DNA of 64,000 nucleotides from JBFWRK01 sp050248955 (GCA_050248955.1 JBFWRK010000013.1:1-64000), one strand, 5' to 3'. Positions 11,248-20,135 are shown, counted from the stretch's first letter. The notes: generated from the sequence alone by a model not told the origin. Numbers and translations: made by a program.

Positions 11248-11534
11248 CTGCTCACACTGGCATGCCGACGATCACCAGATGCGCACATCGGGCCGGTTCC
11301 GTTTCGTTCCACGTTCACCCGGAGGCGAGCGCAGCGGTCGTTGAGGTGCCCTCTGCAAGCTCGCCGCCGATGCGGTACATGCCGCGTCGGGCCGATCGCA
11401 TTCCGGACGCAGGCAGCGAAACCGATCGCCGGCGATCGAAAACCCTGCCTGAGACCTTGGGCACACCGTCCAGCAGGTTGAGGGCGGACGCTGCCCCGGG
11501 CGCAGCAGAAATCGATTCGTATGTCCGGATCTAC
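11248..11534. other. Divergent intergenic region without a visible gene
   Basis: Lies between the minus-strand CapA gene and the plus-strand hxlR. Short open frames here lack start signals or family resemblance. I see no RNA gene. Composition becomes distinctly more AT-rich toward 11535, where the hxlR promoter begins. Confidence 0.5.
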
Positions 11535-11566
11535 AGTTCAGAGTTCAGATTCTATATGCTAGAGTC
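11535..11566 (+). promoter_or_regulatory. Promoter/operator of the hxlR operon
   Basis: AT-rich island. AGTTCAG is repeated in tandem (11535-11541, 11542-11548). An interrupted inverted repeat follows: GATTCTA (11548-11554), a 5-nt spacer, TAGAGTC (11560-11566), matching at 6 of 7 positions. The right arm contains TAGAGT (11560-11565), a leaderless-type -10 box 6 nt before the ATG at 11572. A dimeric HxlR regulator binding here would block its own -10, so autoregulation is a reasonable inference. Confidence 0.55.
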
Positions 11567-11571
11567 CGCGC

Positions 11572-12069
11572 ATGGACTGGAAGGCCGTGCGTCTGGAGCC
11601 GTGCCCGGTCGGGTCGGCGCTCGAGCTGTTCGGTGATCGGTGGAGCATCCTGATCATCCGCGACGTGATGAACGGGGTGCGGCGGTTCGACGAACTCGTT
11701 GATCGGCTCGGTGTGAGTCGGGCGACGTTGTCGGACCGGCTGGGTCGGCTGGTCGACGCGGGCCTGATCGAGCCGTCGGACTACACCGACTCGCGTGGGC
11801 GCGTGCGAGCGGAGTACCGGCTGACGCCGAAGGGATGGGACCTCCGCTTCGTGCTGATCGCGCTACGCGAGTGGGGCGATCGTCACGTGATCGGCGCAGG
11901 GCACGAACCCCTTCGGCTCGTGGACCGTGAGTCGGGCCACGACGTGCGATTGGCGTTGGTCGACACCGACTCCGACACGGTGGTCGACCCGCGGCGCGTT
12001 CAGCTCGTTCCCGGCCCTGGGTTCCAGACCAGGGAGGCTGCTTCGAGCGCCGGTTCGGGCAGCCCATGA
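11572..12069 (+). CDS. HxlR-family winged-helix transcriptional regulator
   Basis: 165 aa. The HxlR signature is clear: CPVGSALELFGDRWSILIIR at residues 11-30, with the near-N-terminal Cys typical of redox- or aldehyde-sensing members, then RRFDELVDRLGVSRATLSDR (recognition helix) and a wing near residues 65-85. The C-terminal 60 residues extend beyond the usual ~110-residue HxlR core. It is the first gene of a four-gene operon in which each stop overlaps the next start (ATGA at 12066). It probably controls the operon and itself through the inverted repeat upstream. The inducer cannot be deduced. Confidence 0.88.
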   Translation: MDWKAVRLEPCPVGSALELFGDRWSILIIRDVMNGVRRFDELVDRLGVSRATLSDRLGRLVDAGLIEPSDYTDSRGRVRAEYRLTPKGWDLRFVLIALREWGDRHVIGAGHEPLRLVDRESGHDVRLALVDTDSDTVVDPRRVQLVPGPGFQTREAASSAGSGSP

Positions 12070-12575
12070 GGTACGCCGATTGTCCGACGGTGTCGGTCGA
12101 TGCAGTCATCGACGGGTCAGCCGCAGCGGTTTGGGAGCTGGTATCCGACATCACGCTGCCGACGCGCTTCTCGAGCGAGCTGGCCGTCGTCGAGTGGCTC
12201 GGTGACGATTCGTCTCCTCGGGTCGGAGCGCGGTTCGCCGGTCGCAGTCAGCACGCAGCGATCGGGGGATGGCAGACCGAGTGCGTGATCACGGCGTACC
12301 AGCCCCCCAGATGCTTCGAGTGGAGCGTCGGTGATCCGGGCCATCCGTCGTCGATCTGGCGGTTCACCGTCACCGAAGCCGGCGTCGCACCGGGGAGCGT
12401 CCGGCTCGAGCAGTGGTTCCAGATGGGGCCTGCTCGCAGCGGACTGAACGCCGCGATCGACGCGATGCCCGAGAAGGAGGAGCGGATCGTCGCTCGTCGG
12501 CTCGGTGAGCATCGGGCGAACATGGAGGCGAATGTTGCCGGGATCAAAGCGCTCGTGGAGTGCGGCGCCCCATGA
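12066..12575 (+). CDS. SRPBCC (START/Bet v1-like) family protein
   Basis: 169 aa. The N-terminal VDAVIDGSAAAVWELVSDIT and later FEWSVGDPGHPSSIWRFTV follow the polyketide-cyclase/SRPBCC pattern: a helix-grip fold with a hydrophobic ligand pocket. Members bind or cyclise lipids, aromatics or polyketides, so a small hydrophobic substrate of the operon is plausible. It overlaps the HxlR gene (ATGA, 12066-12069) and the flavin oxidoreductase (ATGA, 12572-12575), indicating translational coupling. No catalytic residues can be assigned. Confidence 0.8.
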   Translation: MRYADCPTVSVDAVIDGSAAAVWELVSDITLPTRFSSELAVVEWLGDDSSPRVGARFAGRSQHAAIGGWQTECVITAYQPPRCFEWSVGDPGHPSSIWRFTVTEAGVAPGSVRLEQWFQMGPARSGLNAAIDAMPEKEERIVARRLGEHRANMEANVAGIKALVECGAP

Positions 12576-13669
12576 GCGTTCCTGGTCGCCTGGCGCTCGG
12601 GTTGTCGATCAGCCCGCAGTCCCCACGGTTCTTGGACCTGGCCCGCGAGGCCGACCGTCTCGGGGTCGACTCGGTGTGGGTGGCGGAGTTCTGGGCGTAC
12701 GACGCGTTGACGCCCCTCGCGGCGATCGCGGCGGTCACCGAGCGGATCCGGTTGGGGACCGGGATCGCCCAGCTCGGCGCCCGCACGCCGGCGATGCTGG
12801 CGATGTCTGCGCAGAGCGTGCAGGCGATCTCCGGTGGCCGGTTCGTCCTCGGCATCGGTACGAGTGGCCCGCAAGTGATGGAGGGGTGGCACGGCGTCGA
12901 GTTCGCTCGCCCGATCCAGCGGACCCGGGAGACGATCGAGATCCTTCGCATGATCACGTCGGGTGAACGCCTCGCCTACCAGGGCAAGAGCTACGTGCTG
13001 CCGTTACCGGGCGGTGAGGGTCGCTCGATCCGCTCGCTTGCCGCGCCGATGGCGGTGCCCGTCTATGTCGCGTCGCTCGGACCGGCGAACTTGGCGTTGA
13101 CCGGTGAACTCGCCGACGGTTGGATCGGCAACTCGTTCTTCCCGGAGCACGCGGACGTGTACTTCGGTCCGATCGCCAATGCGGCCGCCGCGGTCGGACG
13201 ATCGCTGCGTGATCTCGATCTTGTCGTGGCCGCGAGCGTGGAGTTCACCGACGACATCGAGGGCGCGGGGCGTCGCCACGCGGACGGCTATGCGTTCACC
13301 TTCGGAGCGATGGGCTCGGCCGAGTCGAACTTCTACAACAACGCGTTCGGCCGACTGGGTTTCGCCGACGATGTTGCCGAGGTGCAAGGCCTGTGGGCAG
13401 CAGGCGACCGGGAAAGGGCGGCGGCCCGTGTCCCGATCGAGATCGGCCTCGGCACCAACCTGATCGGCCCGCCCGACGTCGTTCGCGATCGTCTGCGCGC
13501 CTACCGCGACGCGGGTGTGACGACGTTGCGGATCGCACCCATCGGAACGCACTTCGACGACCACGTCGCCGGCCTGGAGCAGCTGCTCGACCTGCTCGTC
13601 ACGGTCAACAGCGAGCGACCCGTCTACGACACCGAGAACGAGGATCTGAGCCATGACCACACTGCATGA
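12572..13669 (+). CDS. LLM-class flavin/F420-dependent oxidoreductase
   Basis: 365 aa luciferase-like TIM barrel. Typical stretches: LAREADRLGVDSVWVAE (residues 25-41), TERIRLGTGIAQL, SGGRFVLGIGTSGPQVMEGW, and a C-terminal domain controlling loading. In actinobacteria such proteins use either FMN or coenzyme F420; the sequence alone does not decide, and no F420 biosynthesis gene is in the window. The start at 12572 (ATGA overlap with the SRPBCC gene) gives MSVPGRLALGLSISP. Its 3' end overlaps the molybdoenzyme gene by 17 bp. Probably an oxidation or reduction step on the same compound as the neighbours. Confidence 0.87.
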   Translation: MSVPGRLALGLSISPQSPRFLDLAREADRLGVDSVWVAEFWAYDALTPLAAIAAVTERIRLGTGIAQLGARTPAMLAMSAQSVQAISGGRFVLGIGTSGPQVMEGWHGVEFARPIQRTRETIEILRMITSGERLAYQGKSYVLPLPGGEGRSIRSLAAPMAVPVYVASLGPANLALTGELADGWIGNSFFPEHADVYFGPIANAAAAVGRSLRDLDLVVAASVEFTDDIEGAGRRHADGYAFTFGAMGSAESNFYNNAFGRLGFADDVAEVQGLWAAGDRERAAARVPIEIGLGTNLIGPPDVVRDRLRAYRDAGVTTLRIAPIGTHFDDHVAGLEQLLDLLVTVNSERPVYDTENEDLSHDHTA

Positions 13670-15986
13670 CGCCCCTGCTGTCGGCCGCATCGACACCGAG
13701 GCGGACCACACTCCCGAGAGCGCGGACCGGTCGTGGCGGAAGACCGCATGCATCCTGTGCGAGTGCAACTGCGGGATCGAGGTCCGCGTCGGCGCGGACG
13801 GGAAGACGTTCGAGCGGATTCGCGGCGACAAGGACCATCCGGCTTCGAGGGGTTACACGTGCGAGAAGGCGCTCCGGCTCGACTACTACCAGAACGGCCG
13901 CGGCGAGCGGGTCCTGCACCCCTTGCGTCGCCGTGAGGACGGCACGTTCGAGGAGATCGACTGGGACACGGCGATCCGCGAAGTCGCCGACCGGCTCGCG
14001 GCGGTGCGAGACGCCCATGGTGGCGACAAGATCCTCTACTACGGCGGCGGCGGACAGGGGAACCATCTCGTCGGCGCGTACGGCGCGGCGTCGTTCAAAG
14101 CGTTCGGCGGCCGTTACCGGTCGTCGGCCATCGCGCAGGAGAAAGGCGGCGAGATCCTCGTCAACGGCTTGATGTTCGGGTCGCCGGTGCGCGGCGAGTT
14201 CGAGCACTGCGAGGTGGCCTTCTTCATCGGCAAGAACCCGTACATGACCCATGGCATCCCCCACGCCCGCACGACTCTGAAGGCGATCGCCAACGATCCG
14301 GCGCGATCGATGATCGTGATCGATCCGAGGGCCACCGAAACTGCCCAGCTGGCCGACTTCCACCTGCAGGTCCGCCCTGGCCGGGATGCCTGGCTGCTCG
14401 CGGCGATGGTCGCCGTCGTCGTCCAGGAAGACCTCGTCGACCACGCCTGGGTGGCCGACCACGCGGCCGGCCTCGATGAGGTCGTCACCACCTTTTCGGG
14501 CGTGCCGATCGCCGAGTACTGCCAGATCGCCGGGGTGGACGAGGACCTGCTGCGTCGCGCCACGCGGCGGCTCGCGGCGGCGTCGAGCGTCGCCGCGTTC
14601 GAGGACCTCGGCGTGCAGATGAACCGGCACTCCACGCTGGTGAGCTACCTCGAGAAGCTCGTCTGGGTGCTGACCGGCAACCTCGCGATTCCCGGCGGGC
14701 AGTACGCGCCGTCGACGATGGTGCCGCTGGCGCGGGCGTCCAGGGCGGAGCTCGACCCGGCGCGCCAACCGACGAGCCCGGTCACCGGGGCGCGGATCCT
14801 CGGCGGACTGATGCCTTGCAACGTCGTCCCGGACGAGATCCTCACCGATCACCCGGATCGCTTCCGGGCGTTCATCGTGGAGTCGGGCAACCCGGTCCAC
14901 TCGATCGCCGACAGCCAACGCATGCGTGACGCAATGCGCGCCCTCGACACCGTGGTCGTCATCGACGTCTTCATGACCGAGACGGCACGCATGGCCGACT
15001 ACGTGCTCCCCGCGACGACGCAGTTCGAGAAGTTCGAGTCGACGTTCTTCAACTTCGAGTTCCCCCGCAATGTGTTCCAACTCCGCCATCCCGTCCTGGA
15101 CGCTCCCGACGGGCCGCTCCCCGAACCCGAGATCCATGCCCGCCTCGTCGAAGCGTCCGGGCTCGTCACCGACGCCGACCTGCAGCCCCTGCGCGAAGCG
15201 GCCGCGTTCGGCCGGACACGGTTCGCCGAGGCGTTCGCGTCAGCGGTGGCGGCGAAGCCGGCGATCGGACTCGTCGCGCCGGTGGTGCTGTACCGCACCC
15301 TCGGCCCCACGCTGCCGAACGGCGCAGCCGCGGCCGCAGCGCTGTGGCCGATCGCGCTGCGGTGCGCGGCGATGAACCCGGCGGGGGTCGAGCGGGCCGG
15401 GTTCGGGACTGGGCCGGAGGCCGGCGAACGGCTGTTCGACGCGATCGTCGACTCGCCGTCAGGTGTGGTGTTCACCGACGATGAGCTCGACGAGACATGG
15501 CGTCGCATCGCGACCGATGACGGCCGGGTCCACCTCGCCATCGGGGAGTTCCTCGATGCGATACGCGACCTCGGCGTGCCGCCCGGCGACGACCCGGACT
15601 GGCCGTTCCTGTTGTCCGCCGGCGAGCGGCGGTCCTTCACGGCCAACACGATCCTGCGCGATCCGGCATGGCGCAAGCGCGACGCCGACGGCGCCTTGCG
15701 TCTCGCTCCGGTCGACGCGCAACGGCTCGGACTGGCCGACGGCGACACCGCGAGGTTGACCACCGCCCGCTCGACGGCGATGGTCACGGTCGCGGTGGAC
15801 GACACCATGCATCCCGGGCACATCGCCATTCCCAACGGCCTGGGTCTCGACCACCTCGACGAGGCCGGCCGGGTCGTCACGGGCGTCGCTCCGAACGAGT
15901 TCACCGCGAGCGGCGACTGCGATCCGTGGGCCGCCACCCCGTGGCACAAGTCCGTTCCCGCTCGCCTCGAACGCGTCCCGGCGTGA
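13653..15986 (+). CDS. Molybdopterin (DMSO-reductase family) oxidoreductase
   Basis: 777 aa. The N-terminal [4Fe-4S] motif is present: C33-x2-C36-x3-C40 and C70 (GYTCEK). The bis-MGD core follows (GKNPYMTHGIPHA, IDPRATETAQLADFHLQVRPGR given as separate motifs, then VESGNPVHSIADSQRMRDAM and MADYVLPATTQFEK), with a C-terminal molydopterin dinucleotide-binding beta domain from about 660. Where family members carry the Mo-ligating Cys, Ser, Sec or Asp, my alignment places E163 (AQEKGGEIL). No Cys, Ser or Sec stands at the expected position. There is no Tat signal and no electron-transfer subunit, suggesting a soluble cytoplasmic enzyme. Last gene of the HxlR operon. Substrate unknown. Confidence 0.85.
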   Translation: MTTLHDAPAVGRIDTEADHTPESADRSWRKTACILCECNCGIEVRVGADGKTFERIRGDKDHPASRGYTCEKALRLDYYQNGRGERVLHPLRRREDGTFEEIDWDTAIREVADRLAAVRDAHGGDKILYYGGGGQGNHLVGAYGAASFKAFGGRYRSSAIAQEKGGEILVNGLMFGSPVRGEFEHCEVAFFIGKNPYMTHGIPHARTTLKAIANDPARSMIVIDPRATETAQLADFHLQVRPGRDAWLLAAMVAVVVQEDLVDHAWVADHAAGLDEVVTTFSGVPIAEYCQIAGVDEDLLRRATRRLAAASSVAAFEDLGVQMNRHSTLVSYLEKLVWVLTGNLAIPGGQYAPSTMVPLARASRAELDPARQPTSPVTGARILGGLMPCNVVPDEILTDHPDRFRAFIVESGNPVHSIADSQRMRDAMRALDTVVVIDVFMTETARMADYVLPATTQFEKFESTFFNFEFPRNVFQLRHPVLDAPDGPLPEPEIHARLVEASGLVTDADLQPLREAAAFGRTRFAEAFASAVAAKPAIGLVAPVVLYRTLGPTLPNGAAAAAALWPIALRCAAMNPAGVERAGFGTGPEAGERLFDAIVDSPSGVVFTDDELDETWRRIATDDGRVHLAIGEFLDAIRDLGVPPGDDPDWPFLLSAGERRSFTANTILRDPAWRKRDADGALRLAPVDAQRLGLADGDTARLTTARSTAMVTVAVDDTMHPGHIAIPNGLGLDHLDEAGRVVTGVAPNEFTASGDCDPWAATPWHKSVPARLERVPA

Positions 15987-16106
15987 CCCCGCCGCTGCAG
16001 CGGGTGAGGGCGGTGAGGGACGAGCTCTGCGGGAGCTAAGTCGGGCTATGGGGCGGTGACCGATTGGCTGTACCGCTGGCGGGCGACCAGAGTGGCCACG
16101 GCGCGG

Positions 16107-17420
16107 TCAGCGACTCGGTGACGGAGACAGGATCTGGCGGCGCAGCGCGACCAACTTCGCTGACGGTGCGGCATCGCCCCACGGGTCGGCAGCCAGGACC
16201 CGCTCGTAGCACTCCCATTCGGTGCGCACGCTCGCGAGGTCGCCCGCTTCGGCATGCGCTCGCATCCGCAGCGCGATGAGCTCCTCGTGACCGGGGAGCG
16301 CTGCCAGGCCCTTCGCCGTGGCCCAGAACACGTCGTCGAGCCGCCCGAGCGAGAGGTAGTGCTCGGCGAGGTCGGTCGCCGCGCCGACGACGAGCAGGAG
16401 GAGGTTCGACACGAGCCCCTCGGCATCCGCCCACAGCGCACCAGAACCGCTGAACGGGGTGTCGCGCACGAGGTCGAGACCCGGGCGCAGCACGTCGATT
16501 GCCTCGTCCGGCGGGAGCGAGACCGCCCACCGCCGGCGATCCATCAGCATGCCCGCGTCCGTGACGGCCAGCGGGTGGATCGGCAGGTGCTCGGACAGCG
16601 TCCGCCCGATCCACTCGTCACCGAGCGGCGGGGTGACGAGGTTCGACAGTCCCCGGCGGGCATCGGACACGACGTTGGCGAACGTCGAATCCTGGACCGG
16701 CTGCCCCCACAACGCCGCCCGGGCCCGGCTGCGGGTCGCGCCCTCCCGATGCTCGGTGAGCCACGCCACCAGTTCCGCCGACTTCGTCCGCTCGAATCGC
16801 GCCGCGACGCCTGACCGATCGACGATGTCGAGCGGGCCGAGCATCCGCACCAGGAGCGCCCAGTCGGGTTCCACGAAGGCCGCTCGTGAGGAACCGGGCG
16901 CCCGTTGCACCGCCGTCGTCCTGGCGACCGGCTCGAGCCGCACCAACGGCTCACGGGCTTCGTCGATCATGCCGATGACCCGGTCGCTGACCGACTCGGT
17001 GATCACACACGGCTCGAACTGCAGGCCGATCGGCTCGAGCCGCCACACACCGTCTTGCACGACAATCCGCCACTGCGCATCCGGCACGCCGCAGCCGGTC
17101 ACGATCGCGAGGCCGCGCCCAGGTGGCGTCGCCAATCCGGGAAGCTCCGCCGCGAGCGCTCGCGGCACCTCGCCGAACACAGCGATCACGACCGGCTCCC
17201 ACGCCTCGCCGGCGCTCCGCAGACGCAAGGCCGCCGTCGAGTCGCCCGGCGTCAGCACACCGAGGACCGGACCGACGAGGTCAGCGGCACGGTCGATCGC
17301 CGCGTCGAGATCGTGCGCCGATTCGATCGATCCGCTGTCGCGCTGAGGCACGTGTGCGTCGCCGACCACGACGAGTCGGACGTTCTCGCCGAACGGCGAG
17401 AACGCGACCGAGCCGATCAT
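16107..17420 (-). CDS. C-terminal half of split LysM/BTAD protein: SARP-like winged helix plus BTAD domain
   Basis: 437 aa from the ATG at 17420. Residues 1-180 are an alpha/beta region found in large actinobacterial LysM-BTAD proteins (MIGSVAFSPFGENVRLVVVG). An OmpR/SARP-like winged helix follows (LLVRMLGPLDIVDR, ARAALWGQPVQ, TFANVVSDARRGLSNLV), then a bacterial transcriptional-activator TPR-like domain (LARTGYERVL-type helices ending RRQILS). The ATG overlaps the stop of the preceding frame as ATGA (17417-17420). However, family-like sequence (LGTDLLRG) continues upstream of that ATG in this frame, so the two halves look like one ancestral gene broken by a 1-nt indel near 17420-17460. Reinitiation at the ATGA could still make this half. 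Confidence 0.75.
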   Translation of the reverse strand: MIGSVAFSPFGENVRLVVVGDAHVPQRDSGSIESAHDLDAAIDRAADLVGPVLGVLTPGDSTAALRLRSAGEAWEPVVIAVFGEVPRALAAELPGLATPPGRGLAIVTGCGVPDAQWRIVVQDGVWRLEPIGLQFEPCVITESVSDRVIGMIDEAREPLVRLEPVARTTAVQRAPGSSRAAFVEPDWALLVRMLGPLDIVDRSGVAARFERTKSAELVAWLTEHREGATRSRARAALWGQPVQDSTFANVVSDARRGLSNLVTPPLGDEWIGRTLSEHLPIHPLAVTDAGMLMDRRRWAVSLPPDEAIDVLRPGLDLVRDTPFSGSGALWADAEGLVSNLLLLVVGAATDLAEHYLSLGRLDDVFWATAKGLAALPGHEELIALRMRAHAEAGDLASVRTEWECYERVLAADPWGDAAPSAKLVALRRQILSPSPSR

Positions 17421-19246
17421 CCCGCGCAGCAGATCGGTGCCCAGCGGTCGTCCGCCGAGATCGTCAGCAGGCCGCACGATTCGAGGTCGACGAACACGTC
17501 GGCGGCAGCCTGCCGGCCGATCTGGGCGAGCGCCGGGCTCGGGAACGCAGCGAACCGCGGCCCGGCGGCGATGTCGCCGATGGGCACCGAACCCGGGAGC
17601 GACCACGTGCTCGGTCCGGTCGTCGAGAACCGCTGCGGCGCGAGCGGGCCGACCCCGTCGAGGTGCACATCGACGCGTCCGTCGTCGTGAGCGACGACGG
17701 CGACGAGTCGTGCCGCCTGCGACGTGGCCACCAGGTGGGCGTGCGTCGCACGCACCACCAGGCCGACACGAGCCAGGCGCTCGTCCGCGGACACGGCCCG
17801 GAGGGTGAGCTCGAGCTCGCTCGACGGCTCGCTCGTCTGGAGCACCCGGACGTCCCGACCAGCCGCACGCAGCCGTCGTCGCCGCAGCGACGTCACGACG
17901 CCGACCACGCCGGTGCCCAGCAACGTCGCCGTCCCCAGCCCGAGCACGCCAGCGGGCAGCATCGAGCTCGCCGCTCGATCCGTTGACGGATCCACCGTCA
18001 CCGGCTCCACCGTCTCCGGAGCCACCGTCACCGGAGCCACCGCTGCCGGAGCCACTGGAGGAGCCGTCGCCGGAGCGAGATCCACTGCCGGCGGCGGAGC
18101 CACCGTCGGGGCCGCTGCCGGAGCTGCCGGACCCGGAGTCGCCGCCGCAGGAGCGGCGACGTCGGCGGGCAGGCCCGGCACGGCGCCTGCCGGGACGCCC
18201 TGCGTCTCCGCAGCGGCGGCGACCGGCGCGATCGTCGGACACGACGCAGCCGGCGTGGTGGCCGCGCCGGCCAGGTCGGCACGCGATGGTCCGACGTCGT
18301 CCGCCGAACGCACCAACGGATCGACCGCGCCATGGCCACCGAGCCTCGGATCATCCGGAACGATCAGCTCCCAACCGGGAACGATGAGATCCGGGTCGTC
18401 GAACGACCGCTGGTCGAACTCACGACCCGCGTTCGCCTCCCAGAGCGTGGACCACTCCGCCGCGTCGCCGTACACGTCGGCGGCGAGGGATGCGAGGGTG
18501 TCACCCTCCTCGACCCGGATGACCGCACGCGCGGTCCCGGCGAGGTCGACGGTTCCACGGGGCGGAACGAGCAGCTCCCATCCGGGCTGGATCGTCTCGG
18601 TGGCGTGGTCGAAGACGACACCGGGACTGACTTCGCGTCCGACGTTCCCGTCGACGATCTCCCGCCACCGCGTACCGTCGCCGAGCACCTGTTCGGCGAT
18701 CCCCCAGAGCGAGTCGTTGCGAGCGACGAGCCATCGGTCTTCGGTGCCGGCATCGCTGGGAACGGTCGTCGCAGCCGGCATGGTCGGGGAGCTGCGCGTC
18801 GCCTCGAAGCGCAGCGATGATGGCGACACCGATCGAAGCGCTGGCATGCGGGCGGCGCCCGCTCCTGACATGCCGCCCAGCGTGCCGACCACGGCGATGA
18901 TCGCTGCGACGAGGCCCGCAGCGAGGCGCTGCGACCCGCCGAGGGAGCGATGGACGGGCGCCGGGCGGTGCCGTACTGCTGCGATGACCTCGACGACGAG
19001 GCTGAGGCTGAACCGAGCCCACGCCATCCAGACGACGAGGGCGATGACCTTCGCGAGCGTGACGTCGCTGATGCCACGGCGCTCGATCTCCTCCACCACC
19101 GATCGCGGCGCGGGAACGGACGTCGGCAGCGGCCAGCCGACGAAGCGGACGAGGAGCACCGGGACGACGACGACGAGGCCGACGAGCACCGCCGCCGCGA
19201 GCAGCCCGCGTACGAGCCGAGTCGAGTTGCGCACGACGCCGTTCAT
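17417..19246 (-). CDS. N-terminal half of split LysM/BTAD protein: membrane segments plus two LysM domains
   Basis: 609 aa. Three TM segments (residues about 13-38, 63-92, 107-130), then two LysM peptidoglycan-binding domains (170-228 with WLVARNDSLWGIAEQVLGDG; 242-297 with VEEGDTLASLAADVYGD). A long Ala/Pro/Val low-complexity linker (about 330-425) and a fourth TM (430-453) precede a cytoplasmic region that stops at CCAG after LESCGLLTIS. The frame is lost just after that conserved stretch and resumes in the next feature. The start at 19246 overlaps the stop of the TadG-like gene (ATGA), placing this regulator at the end of the pilus operon. A plausible job is sensing wall or pilus state and regulating transcription via BTAD. 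Confidence 0.78.
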   Translation of the reverse strand: MNGVVRNSTRLVRGLLAAAVLVGLVVVVPVLLVRFVGWPLPTSVPAPRSVVEEIERRGISDVTLAKVIALVVWMAWARFSLSLVVEVIAAVRHRPAPVHRSLGGSQRLAAGLVAAIIAVVGTLGGMSGAGAARMPALRSVSPSSLRFEATRSSPTMPAATTVPSDAGTEDRWLVARNDSLWGIAEQVLGDGTRWREIVDGNVGREVSPGVVFDHATETIQPGWELLVPPRGTVDLAGTARAVIRVEEGDTLASLAADVYGDAAEWSTLWEANAGREFDQRSFDDPDLIVPGWELIVPDDPRLGGHGAVDPLVRSADDVGPSRADLAGAATTPAASCPTIAPVAAAAETQGVPAGAVPGLPADVAAPAAATPGPAAPAAAPTVAPPPAVDLAPATAPPVAPAAVAPVTVAPETVEPVTVDPSTDRAASSMLPAGVLGLGTATLLGTGVVGVVTSLRRRRLRAAGRDVRVLQTSEPSSELELTLRAVSADERLARVGLVVRATHAHLVATSQAARLVAVVAHDDGRVDVHLDGVGPLAPQRFSTTGPSTWSLPGSVPIGDIAAGPRFAAFPSPALAQIGRQAAADVFVDLESCGLLTISADDRWAPICCAG

Positions 19247-19683
19247 CGGTCGACCGATCGGGCGGTGCGGGTCGCGGAGACGGACCTGTGGCCCACACCG
19301 ACGACGCTGAGCAGGGTCATGTCGCGTTCGACGACGGCCGTCACCGAGATCTCCTCGCCGACGATCGCCACGTCGCCCTGGATCCCGACGCTCGAGAGGT
19401 AGGCGAGCGCGACGCGGCGTGCCTCCGACGGATCGAGGTGCCACTCGCCGTCCCGCACCGCCATGACGTGCTGTGCCCCGACCCGGGCGGCGTTCTCCGC
19501 ATGGTCGGCCGCTTCTAGCCGCGCGCCGAGCAGGCGGCCGCCGTCGAACACGAGACCGGCGCAGGCGATGAGACCAATGGTCATCGTCACGACGAAGGCG
19601 GTGATCGATCCGCGATCCCTTCGCTCGGAGCCGTGCGCGAGCGCCACGAGCGGAGCGCGCTCGGCGCGATGATCACGGTTCAC
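19243..19683 (-). CDS. TadG-like pilus assembly protein
   Basis: 146 aa. The N-terminal RRDRGSITAFVVTMTIGLIACAGLVFDGG is the TadG/pseudopilin signature (a Gly before the hydrophobic helix) but shorter than the ~300-aa TadG with a von Willebrand domain. The rest is a small extracytoplasmic domain. The GTG at 19683 overlaps the upstream stop (GTGA), and its own stop overlaps the LysM gene start (ATGA at 19243-19246). It probably helps anchor or assemble the Flp-type pilus in the membrane. A longer in-frame extension upstream is antisense-like and overlaps tadE, so it was rejected. Confidence 0.75.
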   Translation of the reverse strand: MNRDHRAERAPLVALAHGSERRDRGSITAFVVTMTIGLIACAGLVFDGGRLLGARLEAADHAENAARVGAQHVMAVRDGEWHLDPSEARRVALAYLSSVGIQGDVAIVGEEISVTAVVERDMTLLSVVGVGHRSVSATRTARSVDR

Positions 19684-20135
19684 GGCCGACCATCCCCGCG
19701 AAGCACGTCGACGACCTCCACCGAGCTCGCGGTCACGGTCTGCCGGCCGGGAGCGAGTGGAGCGAGGGCCTGCCGGTTCACTTCGCAGGAGACCGTCACC
19801 CCGACCGTCGTCGCACTGCGATCGACGGTGACCATCGGCGTGAGACAGGCCAGACCCTGCGCATGGATCTCTGCGAGCGCGACCTCGGTCGCGCGCGTCG
19901 CCATCGCGCCGTCGGAGACCTGCGATGCCGCCCGGGCCGCCTGGTCGGCAGCATGCCGCACCGTCGTGTTCGCCTGCGCCAACCGGCCGGCGAACACCAC
20001 GACGAGCAGGAGCAGCAGCAGCGCCGGCACGAGCACGACCAGCTCGACTGCCGCCGAACCGTGTTGCTGATGTGCAGAAGACGTCCATCGACGACCGATG
20101 TGTGCGCACCGGCCGCTCGACCGGCAGATGATCAT
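19680..20135 (-). CDS. TadE-like minor pilin
   Basis: 151 aa. HGSAAVELVVLVPALLLLLL at residues 25-44 is the TadE motif: Gly at the prepilin cleavage site, Glu at +5, then the hydrophobic helix. About 100 extracytoplasmic residues follow, with two cysteines (ACLTP, VSCEVN) that could form a disulfide. The ATG at 20135 overlaps the stop of the preceding TadE-like gene by 4 nt. Second of three consecutive TadE/G-type proteins; such minor pilins are needed for pilus biogenesis in Tad systems. Confidence 0.82.
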   Translation of the reverse strand: MIICRSSGRCAHIGRRWTSSAHQQHGSAAVELVVLVPALLLLLLVVVFAGRLAQANTTVRHAADQAARAASQVSDGAMATRATEVALAEIHAQGLACLTPMVTVDRSATTVGVTVSCEVNRQALAPLAPGRQTVTASSVEVVDVLRGDGRP

